A DNA stretch of 64,000 nt, from contig CP054837.1 in assembly GCA_028768525.1 (NCBI GenBank), positions 5,142,001 to 5,206,000 of the forward strand, given 5' to 3'. Both the position numbers and the translations under genes were made by a program. The notes beneath the pieces were generated by a model. The model made no database searches, had not been told where the DNA came from, and saw only the letters and a list, made by a program, of their open reading frames with translations. This document shows, piece by piece, positions 44,522-54,309 of the stretch. This DNA is from Desulfobacter sp. (GTDB taxonomy: Bacteria > Desulfobacterota > Desulfobacteria > Desulfobacterales > Desulfobacteraceae). Position 1 is the first letter of the stretch. Each line of letters opens with the position of its first letter.

Positions 44522-46732
44522 ATGGTAGCTAATAATAAAGAGGTTAAATTAAACAACATTCCAGAAGAACTCACCCTCTTAGCACAATGGGTAGTCTGGA
44601 ATGGAATCACCCAAGGAAATAAAATAAAAAAAGTACCTGTTGACCCTAAAACTGGAGAACCAGCGAGAGTTAATGATTCAAGTACCTGGGGGACATTTGA
44701 ACAAGCCGTCAGTACCTATCAGAAAGACAGCTATAGTGGCATTGGTTTTGTTTTTACAAAAAACGATCCGTATATCGGGATTGATTTTGATGACTGTTTC
44801 AACGATGAAACACTTGCTCCAACAGTTTTGAAAAATGTCAGTGAACTGGATAGTTATACCGAGGTCAGTCCTTCTCGGAATGGGCTTCATACATTTATTA
44901 AAGGAGAGCTTCCTGCTGGAGGGCTTCGGCACGATAAAATCGAAATTTATGACACTGGTCGTTTTTTTACAGTTACCGGTAATAAGTTTGGTGATAGCCC
45001 ATGGGAAATTAAACATTGTCAGCATGGGCTTGATTCGTTGTTGGATGAACATTTCCCCCGCCAGGAAAGAAACATTGGTACTGACAGCACGATTGTTGAA
45101 AAACTCTTCAATAAAAAAAACGGGACTAAGCTCAAATCATTATGGAATGGGCAGTATACGCAATATGAGTATGAATCCCATAATGAAGCGGATCTCGCTC
45201 TTTGCCAGATACTTTCCCATTACTTTGATGGTAATCTGGTTACAGTGGATAGGTTATTCAGGCAGTCAGAGCTTTACCGGGAGAAATGGGATGAAGTCCA
45301 CTCTTCCACTGGAAAAACATATGGTGAAATAACTTTGGAAAAGGCTATTGCTTTCTCCGCGCCGAAATCTACTCCTAAAATAGACATCCCAACATTTAAC
45401 TGCACTGACCTTGGAAATGCAGAGCGCCTTGTTCACAATTTTGGTGAAGAAATATGCTACTGCAAAGCCTGGAAAAAATGGCTTATATGGGATGACAGTC
45501 GGTGGGCTGAAGATGAAACGGATCGAGTTAAACAATTTGCAAAAAAAACCGTCAGAAAAATTTATGATGAGGCAAGACACTGTGAAGATGATAATAAACG
45601 TCAGAACATTGCCAGACATGCAACCTCATCAGAAGCAAAAAATAAAATTGATGCTATGGTATCCTTGGCTACATTTGAACTTCCGGCCCGGCCAAATCAA
45701 TTTGATAAAAAACGTTTCCTGCTGAATTGTGAAAACGGAACCCTTGATCTGAGAACTGGGGAACTACAACAGCATAAAAAAGAAAACTATATCACCAAGG
45801 TAGCTCCAGTTTATTTCGATGATACAGCAACCTGCCCTCAATGGGAAGAATTCCTGGACCGGATCATGGATCATAACCAAGACCTAATCAAATTCTTGCA
45901 AAGGGCTGTTGGTTATGCCCTCACCGGGGACGTTGGGGAGCAGTGCCTTTTTCTTTTCTGGGGCAGTGGGGCTAATGGTAAATCCACCTTTTTGCGAACC
46001 ATTGGAAATCTTCTCGGGGACTATTCCCAGCACACCGCCACAGAAACCCTACTGGTAAAAAAGAAGGGAGCCATCCCCAATGACATTGCCAGAATGAAAG
46101 GTTCCCGTTTTGTTACGGCATCTGAATCAGAGAAAGAACATAAACTTGCTGAAAACCTGATCAAGCAGATGACAGGTGACGATATCATCAGCGCCCGTTT
46201 TCTTCATCAGGAGTGGTTCGAATTTGAGCCCGAGCATAAAATTTTCCTGGGCACCAATAATAAGCCAATCATCAAAGGAAATGATTATGCAATCTGGCGC
46301 AGAATAAAATTGGTTCCATTTAAGGTCTGTATCCCTGAAAAAGAGCGGGACAGAGACTTAATCAATAAACTTAAAGACGAATACAGTGGTATTCTAAACT
46401 GGGCCATTGAGGGATGTCTTGAATGGCAGCGATATGGCCTGGGCACTCCCCCTGAGGTCACTGAAGCAACAGAAGAATACCGTAATGAAATGGATCTGCT
46501 CAATGATTTTATTATTGATTGCTGCACCGAAGGCCGGGAGCTGCATGTTCCTTCCAAGCACCTGTATATGGCTTATGCCAAATGGTGCGAAGACAATGGT
46601 GAATACCAGTTAAAACAGACTTCGTTTGGACGAAAACTCAAAGAAAAGGGCTTCGAGTCTAAGCAACTGGGTAAAAAAAGAACTCGTTGCTGGTTAGGGT
46701 TGGATCTTGTAGATGGATTAGATTTACTCTAA
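44522..46732 (+). CDS. Phage/plasmid primase-helicase (PrimPol-like N terminus, D5/P4-type helicase)
   Basis: 736 residues. The N-terminal domain (about 1-190), with QWVVWNGI, KVPVDPKTG and GIGFVFTKNDPYIGIDFDDC, looks like the NrS-1-type PrimPol family, where the IDFDD acidic pair binds metal. The C terminus is a superfamily 3 helicase of D5/P4 type: Walker A GSGANGKSTFLRTIGN near 483, Walker B-like region, then LAENLIKQMTGDDIISAR and FLGTNNKPIIKG. It probably starts replication of the element. It follows the MerR-like and Cys-rich genes; an iteron-like array comes 44 bp after its stop. AAAGGAGAG ribosome site. Confidence 0.9.
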   Translation: MVANNKEVKLNNIPEELTLLAQWVVWNGITQGNKIKKVPVDPKTGEPARVNDSSTWGTFEQAVSTYQKDSYSGIGFVFTKNDPYIGIDFDDCFNDETLAPTVLKNVSELDSYTEVSPSRNGLHTFIKGELPAGGLRHDKIEIYDTGRFFTVTGNKFGDSPWEIKHCQHGLDSLLDEHFPRQERNIGTDSTIVEKLFNKKNGTKLKSLWNGQYTQYEYESHNEADLALCQILSHYFDGNLVTVDRLFRQSELYREKWDEVHSSTGKTYGEITLEKAIAFSAPKSTPKIDIPTFNCTDLGNAERLVHNFGEEICYCKAWKKWLIWDDSRWAEDETDRVKQFAKKTVRKIYDEARHCEDDNKRQNIARHATSSEAKNKIDAMVSLATFELPARPNQFDKKRFLLNCENGTLDLRTGELQQHKKENYITKVAPVYFDDTATCPQWEEFLDRIMDHNQDLIKFLQRAVGYALTGDVGEQCLFLFWGSGANGKSTFLRTIGNLLGDYSQHTATETLLVKKKGAIPNDIARMKGSRFVTASESEKEHKLAENLIKQMTGDDIISARFLHQEWFEFEPEHKIFLGTNNKPIIKGNDYAIWRRIKLVPFKVCIPEKERDRDLINKLKDEYSGILNWAIEGCLEWQRYGLGTPPEVTEATEEYRNEMDLLNDFIIDCCTEGRELHVPSKHLYMAYAKWCEDNGEYQLKQTSFGRKLKEKGFESKQLGKKRTRCWLGLDLVDGLDLL
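44795..44812 (+). repeat. 18-bp palindrome, copy 4 (inside primase gene)
   Basis: TGTTTCAACGATGAAACA, one mismatch from the consensus. It lies within the primase coding sequence, so it may be chance or a regulator/partition site within the gene. Confidence 0.45.
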
Positions 46733-46775
46733 GAAGCACTGTTGAAGCAGTTCTTCAGAGTTTAGCACTTATGAG

Positions 46776-46896
46776 GTAGAACAGGTAGAACACTATAGAA
46801 CACGTACTTTCAGTTTTTATGTATATGAGATTTATTTTGAGATTCCCCCAATTCCTGTGTTCTAACCTGTTCACCTGTTCTAACGTGTTCACCCCA
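46776..46896 (+). repeat. Iteron-like array, copy 2, candidate origin
   Basis: GTAGAACAGGTAGAACACTA then TAGAACACGT on one side, and four TGTTC units (TGTTCTAACC, TGTTCACC, TGTTCTAACG, TGTTC) inverted on the other. Closely repeated at 29157-29277. Position next to the primase-helicase stop favours an origin or copy-control site. The rest of the gap to 47179 shows nothing else. Confidence 0.6.
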
Positions 46897-47179
46897 CTAA
46901 TGAAACAAGCACCAGATCCGTTAGAGTATAGTGGTATCAATACAGTAGCAGTATCAAACCATCAGGTGTTTACCAGTGCTGATTGGATGAGCCCTCCATG
47001 CCAGCCCATATATGCTCCAGAACCATGAAAAAATGAGGACAGTTTGGTATTGGTACTGGCAGGGTAAAATAGAGAATTGATTATTATGATTGCTTCTACA
47101 TTCCTTTTTTGATACCGATGAGCCCGTGATGTATAGTTTCTGTTTTCAATATTGTTTAATTTCTTATGTAGAGTTCTGA

Positions 47180-48262
47180 ATGAAAATGTCCCCTGAAGAT
47201 TCTAAAAAACTGGCAATCAAATATCGTGTTGATGATCTCAAAAGCGCTTTGATACCGAATACCCGACTTTCAAAATTGCTTCAATCCCTGGAACCTGAAG
47301 ATAAGCCCATCTCATTTTTTGGCCAAGAGTATTTACGGAAACAAAGACTTTTTGCTCTACTCCGCTATGCGAAAAAGGAAATATCATTTGAGGAATTTGC
47401 AGTTGCTGCTGATCCAGAAAAATCTGAGCGGTGCAAATCTAATGAGGAGATTGAACGCCGTAAGCAGGCAGAGCAGAAACTAAAAGATGAAGAGTTGAAA
47501 CGTAGAAATGAGGCTATTCAGCTTCGATTAAAGAAAAGGAACCGAGCCAGGGATGAACAGTATTCATTAAGAGAAGAATATGATCTGACCTACTTTATTG
47601 AAAGAGAAGATTTTCCAAAGGTAATGAAGATTCTCCGTAGTGCTCAGAGAGGGGTTAGATTCAAAGAAGATGATGTAATTTGGCTCAATACAGAGGGTGA
47701 AGAGTACTTCACAGATGAACTTAGAGCCCGTTATCATTGGCTTGAGGCTGAGTTTCATACCAATAATTTCAAAAAGAATAAAGATCCATGGTCTGCGGTC
47801 AATGCAAGTAGCCATTATCGAAAATGTTGGGAAGCAATCTCCGCTGAAAAATTGCTCACTACAATCAATTTAGATCGTATTAAAAAACCCAAGCTTAAAT
47901 CTGCCCTTTATACGACCTTTGGTGGGGTGAAAAGAGATTTGAAAAGATGGGCAGAAGCATTGGACTTCGGGGAGAAAGCACACGTTCTGACACCTAAAGA
48001 TTTTAGGCCTTGTACTCTATTAGGCGCTGTGAATATGGAAACAGGCAATTATGCATTGGGGGAATCCTGGTACAAAAAAGCCGTTGAGCGTGGTTTTAGT
48101 GAAAATGCTGTTGATGCAGACTTACGTAAAATCTACATGTCTTCAGACAAATCAAATAGACAGGGACTAAAAGAATATCTGTTGTCAATCGATCCTGTTC
48201 GTTACCGCTGGACCAAAACGATTATGAATAAAAAACAAAAGGCCCGTAATAGAAACAAATAA
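47180..48262 (+). CDS. Hypothetical protein with coiled coil and TPR-like C terminus
   Basis: 360 residues. N terminus is an alpha-helical region, then a long Lys/Glu/Arg coiled coil (about 95-135), and a C-terminal part (about 240-320) with KRWAEALDFGEKAHVLTPKD and GAVNMETGNYALGESWYKKAVERGF, resembling two tetratricopeptide repeats. No catalytic motif. ATG at 47180; a second Met follows two codons later. Function unknown; a scaffold or partner-binding role is plausible. Confidence 0.7.
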   Translation: MKMSPEDSKKLAIKYRVDDLKSALIPNTRLSKLLQSLEPEDKPISFFGQEYLRKQRLFALLRYAKKEISFEEFAVAADPEKSERCKSNEEIERRKQAEQKLKDEELKRRNEAIQLRLKKRNRARDEQYSLREEYDLTYFIEREDFPKVMKILRSAQRGVRFKEDDVIWLNTEGEEYFTDELRARYHWLEAEFHTNNFKKNKDPWSAVNASSHYRKCWEAISAEKLLTTINLDRIKKPKLKSALYTTFGGVKRDLKRWAEALDFGEKAHVLTPKDFRPCTLLGAVNMETGNYALGESWYKKAVERGFSENAVDADLRKIYMSSDKSNRQGLKEYLLSIDPVRYRWTKTIMNKKQKARNRNK

Positions 48263-48440
48263 AGAGGATGATGCAGCTTTCTTATTTTAAATCCTTTTTT
48301 CATACTTGCCTTGACAAAAAGGAAGCCACTATCTTAAAACGTCCTCCTCATTGAGGAAGGATATTACTTGGAATGCTTTCGAGCTGAATTAATTGAAGAT
48401 TGGCCAATATTAAGAAGTTAAAATATATTGGGGTCTTGTA

Positions 48441-48464
48441 TGTAGAGTTATAATTGGCTCTACA
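48441..48464 (+). promoter_or_regulatory. Inverted repeat upstream of the four-gene operon
   Basis: TGTAGAG (48441-48447) and CTCTACA (48458-48464) are perfect arms around a 10-bp centre, ending 19 bp before the operon start. Possible operator or 5' leader hairpin. The 220-bp gap from 48263 shows nothing else. Confidence 0.45.
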
Positions 48465-48482
48465 TTAATACTGGAGTATGGT

Positions 48483-51400
48483 TTGAACACAGCCCAAATA
48501 GCAGTAATTATTGCAACTAAAAATAGACCCATCCTATTAAAACGAGCATTGCGCTCAGTCTTTAAGCAGTCAAGATCGCCGAAATATTTAATTGTTGTAG
48601 ATGACTCTCCAGAACAAGCCCAACAACACAATCGACTGCTTGTCGAATCCTTTCCTTTAACTGATTGCAATATTCAATATTTATCAAACAAACACACCAA
48701 CGGTGCCAGTGGTGCGTGGAATATGGCAATTGACCATTTAAGCAAACAGCAAATAAAGCGTAACGATTTGTTGTTCATAGCGTTCCTCGACGACGACGAT
48801 GAATGGCATCCAGACTATCTCAAAAGTTGCCTCGATGAAGCAAACTTAAAAAGTTGTAATATGGTGGCAACGGGATTTTACCGCTATGAAAGTGGTGGCC
48901 AACCGCCAATAGAGTACTTACCACCTAAATCATTGAATGAAGACCAGTTTTTACGCGGCAATCCAGGCATTCAAGGCTCTAACCTATTCTTATCATTTGA
49001 CGTCCTACTGATGGCTGGCGGTTTTGATGAGCAGCTGTCAAGCTGCACTGATCGAGATCTATGCATACGACTTGGTGAATTAGATAGTCTCCGCTACTGT
49101 AGCGTAAATAAACCTATGCTAAACCATTATGCGGATAGTGATCGTCAAAGGCTTAGCACTCCAAATTCCCCAGCAAAAAGAAAGGGTTTGACAGCATTTT
49201 GGCAAAAGTATCATGGGCGTATGCATGCTGCACAACGTAAAGCGTTCCTTGATCGTGCGAAGCACCTATTTAACTGGCAACCAGAAGAATCATTAACGCA
49301 ATACGCAACAAAACCAGCACCTTTTCAAATAGCATTAACCCTTGGCATTGAACTGGGCGTTATTCCGCTCAGCCAATTAAGCAAAACCATAGAGAGAATC
49401 TGTCAGCCGAGCCAGTGCATAGTTGACTTCAACCTTGTATTAACAGTAGCTAAGGGTACCAATTTAAAAGGGTTTTCGAGTTTTTTTAAACTGGTGAACA
49501 AACTGGGGATTACCTGCTACAACTTATGTGCTCAACAAGTGAGTATTGAAATAGCTACGGCACTTGTCGCTAAAAAGAATATCGGTCATAGCACATGGGT
49601 ATTAAAAGACTGGGAGCCCAAGAAACAATCTCCTCACAAAAATAAAAATGTCATATCAACGATACTGACAGAATTAGGTGCTCACCAGCTGAATAACGAC
49701 AGTCTTGATGAACTGTTACAAGCACCACACCCCTCACTATATCAAGAAATAAAGCAGTGCCGCATTGTGTCAGCGGAGGATTGTATTAACAAGCTATTTA
49801 ATACCAACAAGTTACAACTTCTTGGTGTTGGATCCGAAGCCATTGTTATGACAAATGGCAGAACCGTTTTCAAACGTATTGATTATTGGAAAACTCGCAT
49901 ACCTACAGAACAAATAAAGTTTTTACAACTGAATGGTTCAAAATGGCAGAATCTGCCTGGTTTATATGCATTAGACGAAGTCATTACCGATGGCAAAAGC
50001 TTAGTGCTTACCTACCCCTATGAAGTGAGCGTTCCCTTCATAGGGGGAGACTGCGAACAAGTTATTGATTTGCTTCACAGCTGTAGCAAAGCGGGGATTG
50101 TGTGCAATAATATTCATCCGAAAAATCTAATCAAGACCCATAATGAGGTGAAATTGATTGATTATGGATCGGATATTAGGCCATGGAATGAACTGGGTTT
50201 CGAACACATGGCAAGGCGCGCTTATCTAACAATTTATCATGCCGACCATCCGCGCCTCACGCAATTAATGCGTCAATCTCTTCACACCACAAATCTACCA
50301 GAAATGAAAGGTTACCAAACGTTTCGCCAACGATTGATTGGTTTTGACTGTAACCTGAAACAGGCCCAAACAATCAGATGGCCCTTGGTGCCTCCAATTG
50401 AACAACCAGAAGCATTTATACTAAATATTGGAGTGATCACTGGTGATGCATATAAAATATTACCATTACTCAATAGCATTGCCGAACTCGAGCGATGTGT
50501 GTTTTTATCCAAGGTAAGCACCTACATACTGTGCAATGGCTGCTCGTCCAGTTTTCTGAAAACAGTACTTTCACATAGTAAACGGCCATTAGGCAATGTT
50601 CGAATAATCAGCGAGGCACAACAAGCAAAGGATGCCGAAAGCGGTATGTTTGGTACAGACTTAATGAACAGACCGGAAGGCCAGCTGGGCATCGCACATG
50701 CGCGTAGCATGCTACAAAAGTACGTTGGTTTAAAATGCGAAACCCAGCCAAATAGTTTTGCTTGGATTCTTGATGACGACATGCGGTTAGACGCACGTGC
50801 CAAGCAATATCTTGCCTGGCTACCAAAATTTAAGCAATCAGGCGTTGATGTTTTGATTGGTCAATATGAAGGATCCTCACCCAATCCCCCCTTAAATGGT
50901 TTACGGGGCCAATTGGTTGACTTACTGCACAACTTACGCTGGTTAGATACATTACCAAGTAATGTCGAGCTGCCAGACCGCAGTTCTGAAAATGCAAAAC
51001 TTCGAACGAAGTACCCCGATTATTATTATGACTTATCGCGTAAACATACTGCCCATATCGAAACGCCGTTCTGGCTCGAACCCGCTTATAAAGGCGAAAC
51101 AGTAGCAGAAGCGCGCACCCGCATTTTTACTTATTCACCTTTATTGGTTACGGGATACCCGCTTACTCGTAGCATCATTCCCGAATACCCATCAGATATA
51201 TTGGCAGCGGCTAAAGACACAGTAAACCGGGGCGGCATCACATTAATACTAACTCCCAAGGCGTTAACACAAACCCCAAACCAAATTCCTAAAATTAATG
51301 GCCGAGAAGCGCGCCGTTCAGACATGGTTTGGGCAATGATCAATAAACATCACCATGGGTTAAATATTAAAACAGCCCCATTCCCTGTGCAACACATTGG

Positions 51401-51824
51401 ACGAGTGAAAAACGAACAAATTTTAGCCTTAGATAAGGTACAGGATGAAATCATGGGCTCGGCACTTTACGCCGGCTTACAAAGTTTTTTACGCAGAAAC
51501 AGGCAACATAATCTGGTCTTTACCCCTTCCGAAATTAGTGACGTTTGGGAAGCAACCAAAGCGGCACGCAATACCCGCCTTTCGCGTTTAAAGCATAGCT
51601 TTTATCGGATTAACGGCTTAGCTCAGGCACTATCAAAGTTTCCAGAGCTCTCTGAATTATGTGAATATCTAACTCGGTCCTTTAATACATCCACGCTCAC
51701 CAATTTAGAACTTCGGGTTAAACAAATGAACAAACGTCATATTTACGAGTTTTTAAATCAAATCGTGCCGCAGAGTATCCACTTTGCAGAAGCACACCGT
51801 AAAACTGTTGAGACTATAGAATAA
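48483..51824 (+). CDS. Three-part fusion: GT2 glycosyltransferase, kinase-like domain, second glycosyltransferase-like domain
   Basis: 1113 residues, TTG start with GGAG 6 bp upstream. Residues 1-250 form a family 2 glycosyltransferase (IAVIIATKNRP, VVDDSPEQ, AFLDDDDEWHPDYL). Residues about 440-600 look like a small-molecule or protein kinase fold: HPKNLI near 543 as catalytic loop and LIDYGSD near 557 as metal-binding DFG-like motif. Residues about 640-1090 have ILCNGCSSS and WILDDDMRLD near 765, a second nucleotide-sugar-transferase-like domain. No TM helix. First gene of a tight operon with RibA-NADAR, AsnB-like and NAT-like genes. It may transfer a sugar and a phosphate onto a pathway product. 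Confidence 0.8.
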   Translation: MNTAQIAVIIATKNRPILLKRALRSVFKQSRSPKYLIVVDDSPEQAQQHNRLLVESFPLTDCNIQYLSNKHTNGASGAWNMAIDHLSKQQIKRNDLLFIAFLDDDDEWHPDYLKSCLDEANLKSCNMVATGFYRYESGGQPPIEYLPPKSLNEDQFLRGNPGIQGSNLFLSFDVLLMAGGFDEQLSSCTDRDLCIRLGELDSLRYCSVNKPMLNHYADSDRQRLSTPNSPAKRKGLTAFWQKYHGRMHAAQRKAFLDRAKHLFNWQPEESLTQYATKPAPFQIALTLGIELGVIPLSQLSKTIERICQPSQCIVDFNLVLTVAKGTNLKGFSSFFKLVNKLGITCYNLCAQQVSIEIATALVAKKNIGHSTWVLKDWEPKKQSPHKNKNVISTILTELGAHQLNNDSLDELLQAPHPSLYQEIKQCRIVSAEDCINKLFNTNKLQLLGVGSEAIVMTNGRTVFKRIDYWKTRIPTEQIKFLQLNGSKWQNLPGLYALDEVITDGKSLVLTYPYEVSVPFIGGDCEQVIDLLHSCSKAGIVCNNIHPKNLIKTHNEVKLIDYGSDIRPWNELGFEHMARRAYLTIYHADHPRLTQLMRQSLHTTNLPEMKGYQTFRQRLIGFDCNLKQAQTIRWPLVPPIEQPEAFILNIGVITGDAYKILPLLNSIAELERCVFLSKVSTYILCNGCSSSFLKTVLSHSKRPLGNVRIISEAQQAKDAESGMFGTDLMNRPEGQLGIAHARSMLQKYVGLKCETQPNSFAWILDDDMRLDARAKQYLAWLPKFKQSGVDVLIGQYEGSSPNPPLNGLRGQLVDLLHNLRWLDTLPSNVELPDRSSENAKLRTKYPDYYYDLSRKHTAHIETPFWLEPAYKGETVAEARTRIFTYSPLLVTGYPLTRSIIPEYPSDILAAAKDTVNRGGITLILTPKALTQTPNQIPKINGREARRSDMVWAMINKHHHGLNIKTAPFPVQHIGRVKNEQILALDKVQDEIMGSALYAGLQSFLRRNRQHNLVFTPSEISDVWEATKAARNTRLSRLKHSFYRINGLAQALSKFPELSELCEYLTRSFNTSTLTNLELRVKQMNKRHIYEFLNQIVPQSIHFAEAHRKTVETIE

Positions 51825-51826
51825 AA

Positions 51827-52885
51827 ATGACTTTAAAAAAATACTGTGAACTCCCTACACCACACGGCACATTTAGAATGTATGACTCTGGCAATGAATT
51901 ACTACGAGTGGTTACTGTTGGGGATATTAACGAATTAGGCAGTAAGCCGATAGTGAGATTGCATTCCTCTTGTCTGGCCTCAGAAGTATTTGGAGCATTA
52001 GACTGCGACTGCGCAGATCAATTGCGCGAAGCCATGAAAGTCATGGCACACGAAGGACGCGGCATTATTTTTCATTTATATCAGGAGGGCCGAGGTCAAG
52101 GTCTATCGAAAAAAATTCAAGCGGTACATAAGATGCAAACAGAAGCAATAGATACCGCAGAATCATTTGAAGCCATGGGCTTAGAACAAGACATTCGTGA
52201 TTACACACCAGCGATTAAAGTGCTAAAAAAAATGACAATAAAGGAAGTACGTTTAGTGTCCAACAATCCGTTAAAACGACGAGCTTTGGAACAGGCTGAC
52301 ATCGCTGTGGAAGTAGTTAATACTCACCCACAAGTACGCCCCGAAAACGCCGACTACTTACAGAGTAAGAATGACAAACTTGGTCACTATCTGCCCTTGG
52401 GGCGTGAACATGATAATTCTATCCCAATCCACTTTTACCATTCCGATCAGACTTGGGGAGAATTTTCTAATTTTTCACAGCATGCCGTTTATCTTTACGG
52501 TAAAATTTGGCGTACAGTCGAACACTTTTATCAGGCACAGAAATTTAGCGACCCAGCACTACAGGATCGTGTGCGTTCTGCGGTGAGCCCGATGTTAGCC
52601 AAGACCACAGCTACGCAAATGGAGGAAAAGCACCTTAAATCTGACTGGCACAATATAAAAGAAGACGTGATGTGGCAAGCACTTACAGCCAAGTTCACCC
52701 AGCACCCTGAGCTTAGAGAGTTATTATTATCAACTCAGCTACGTAACATAGCCGAGCATACCCGAAATGACAGCTACTGGGGTGACGCAGAAGACGGCAC
52801 GGGCTTAAACCGACTGGGCGAGTTGTTAATGCTATTACGCAACCAGTTACGGGGCAGCAAAGAACCTCAATTATGTGCGGGATAG
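51827..52885 (+). CDS. GTP cyclohydrolase II fused to a NADAR (YbiA-like) domain
   Basis: 352 residues. Residues 1-195 are a GTP cyclohydrolase II: zinc Cys at 49, 60 and 62 (SSCLASEVFGALDCDC), the GRGIIFHLYQEGRGQGL loop and RDYTPAIKVL. Residues about 200-345 are NADAR/COG3236: FYHSDQTWGEFSNF, VEHFYQAQKF, NDSYWGDAEDGTGLNRLG. The first domain makes a diamino-ribosylamino-pyrimidinone phosphate from GTP. The second family cleaves the N-glycosidic bond of such riboflavin intermediates, or removes ADP-ribose from guanine. The fusion suggests diversion of GTP into a triaminopyrimidine-type product. It starts 2 bp after the upstream gene. Confidence 0.9.
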   Translation: MTLKKYCELPTPHGTFRMYDSGNELLRVVTVGDINELGSKPIVRLHSSCLASEVFGALDCDCADQLREAMKVMAHEGRGIIFHLYQEGRGQGLSKKIQAVHKMQTEAIDTAESFEAMGLEQDIRDYTPAIKVLKKMTIKEVRLVSNNPLKRRALEQADIAVEVVNTHPQVRPENADYLQSKNDKLGHYLPLGREHDNSIPIHFYHSDQTWGEFSNFSQHAVYLYGKIWRTVEHFYQAQKFSDPALQDRVRSAVSPMLAKTTATQMEEKHLKSDWHNIKEDVMWQALTAKFTQHPELRELLLSTQLRNIAEHTRNDSYWGDAEDGTGLNRLGELLMLLRNQLRGSKEPQLCAG

Positions 52886-54309
52886 TGCTATTCTACGGCG
52901 ACTCTGCCGAGCAAAACATGTTAGACGCCCTGCCTCGGATTTCTCATCGTGGGCCGGATGGCCAACATAGCTGGCGAACCGATCAATTAGCCATAGGATT
53001 TGTGCGCCTGGCTATCAATGATGAAAGTGCCACAGGCCGCCAACCATACAAGGAAGGCGATATGGTCGGAGCATTTAATGGTGAAATTTACAATGCTGAT
53101 GCACTTGTTAAACAACACCACCTGAAAATAGATAGTCATTGCGATACGCACGTTATCATACCAATGTTTGCTCAATTAGGACGCCATGTACTGAACGAGT
53201 TGGACGGCTTTTATTCAGGTGTAATCTACCAACTGGGTACTGACACTCTTTACCTATTGCGCGACCATATTGGTAAAAAACCGTTATTTTATGGGCAAGC
53301 CAATAACAACCTGTTCGTTGTAAGCGAACTTAAAGCGTTGCAAAACATTGAGTGGTTCGAACAAGTACCATTGGGTTTAAGCCAATTAGAGTTAACCACC
53401 GGCAAGCTAACACAAATCGCAAATCACCAACCGCCAGCCAGTACCTCCCTCAGTCTGACGACGGCAATGGAACAAGCAGTGGTTAAGCGTATACCAAAAC
53501 AACAGTTTGGTGTGTTTTTGAGTGGCGGCTTGGATAGCTCGATCATTGCAGCCTTAGCTCAACAGCATCGCCAAGACATCACTTATTTAGTTTTAGGAAA
53601 CCCAGGTAGTACTGATTTAGCGAAGGTTAACATACTCGTTACCTATTTAGGATTAAAACTGGTTCACTACACACCATTACCTACGGAACAACAGTTAGGT
53701 GAGTTGATCCGCAAAATTGTTTACACTACCGAAAGCTACAATCCATCAATTATTAGTAACGGCTTGGCAACCTATTTGTTAGCTAAAGCCGCACGAAATA
53801 AGGGGCTCAAGGTTGTACTAACCGGCGAGGGAGCGGATGAACTTTTTGCCGGTTACCACGATCAACTTCCAGAAAAAGAATGGCAAACCACCCGTACCAA
53901 GCTGATAGCTGACATGCGCTTTACCGAACTTCGCCGACTTGATAAGTGCTGCATGGCACATAGCATTGAAGCACGTTCCCCATACTTAGACCGTGTTGTA
54001 AAGTCTATTGCAGATGGTTTAGAACATAAACAATTCTATCTTCCTGGGCACAACAAAGTGGCGCTGAGGGAGACTTTCGGTCACTTGTTGCCTGCCGAAA
54101 TTTCAAATCGCAAAAAGACCTCATTTGATGTGGGCAGTGGCATACGCAAATTGGTAGTGAATTATTTAACCCGCAACGGGAATACGGAAATAGTCGAACT
54201 TAAGAAAATTTGGCAACAAATATTTACATACGACGCCGACAATCCTTATTTTTACAGCTACCCAACATTTGATACCGCCATTGCTAAACGCGGAGAGACA
54301 CACAGATGA
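52873..54309 (+). CDS. Asparagine synthetase-like glutamine amidotransferase (AsnB family)
   Basis: 478 residues. MCGIVLFYGD gives the nucleophilic Cys2 of the class II glutaminase, with RISHRGPDG and GAFNGEIYN. The synthetase half has the ATP pyrophosphatase motif VFLSGGLDSSIIA near 216 and TGEGADELFAGY. Shorter than housekeeping AsnB (about 550), as in many pathway-specific amidotransferases. It overlaps the preceding gene by 13 bp and the next by 4 bp, so it works in the same route. It should adenylate a carboxylate and amidate it, or form another amide bond. Confidence 0.9.
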   Translation: MCGIVLFYGDSAEQNMLDALPRISHRGPDGQHSWRTDQLAIGFVRLAINDESATGRQPYKEGDMVGAFNGEIYNADALVKQHHLKIDSHCDTHVIIPMFAQLGRHVLNELDGFYSGVIYQLGTDTLYLLRDHIGKKPLFYGQANNNLFVVSELKALQNIEWFEQVPLGLSQLELTTGKLTQIANHQPPASTSLSLTTAMEQAVVKRIPKQQFGVFLSGGLDSSIIAALAQQHRQDITYLVLGNPGSTDLAKVNILVTYLGLKLVHYTPLPTEQQLGELIRKIVYTTESYNPSIISNGLATYLLAKAARNKGLKVVLTGEGADELFAGYHDQLPEKEWQTTRTKLIADMRFTELRRLDKCCMAHSIEARSPYLDRVVKSIADGLEHKQFYLPGHNKVALRETFGHLLPAEISNRKKTSFDVGSGIRKLVVNYLTRNGNTEIVELKKIWQQIFTYDADNPYFYSYPTFDTAIAKRGETHR

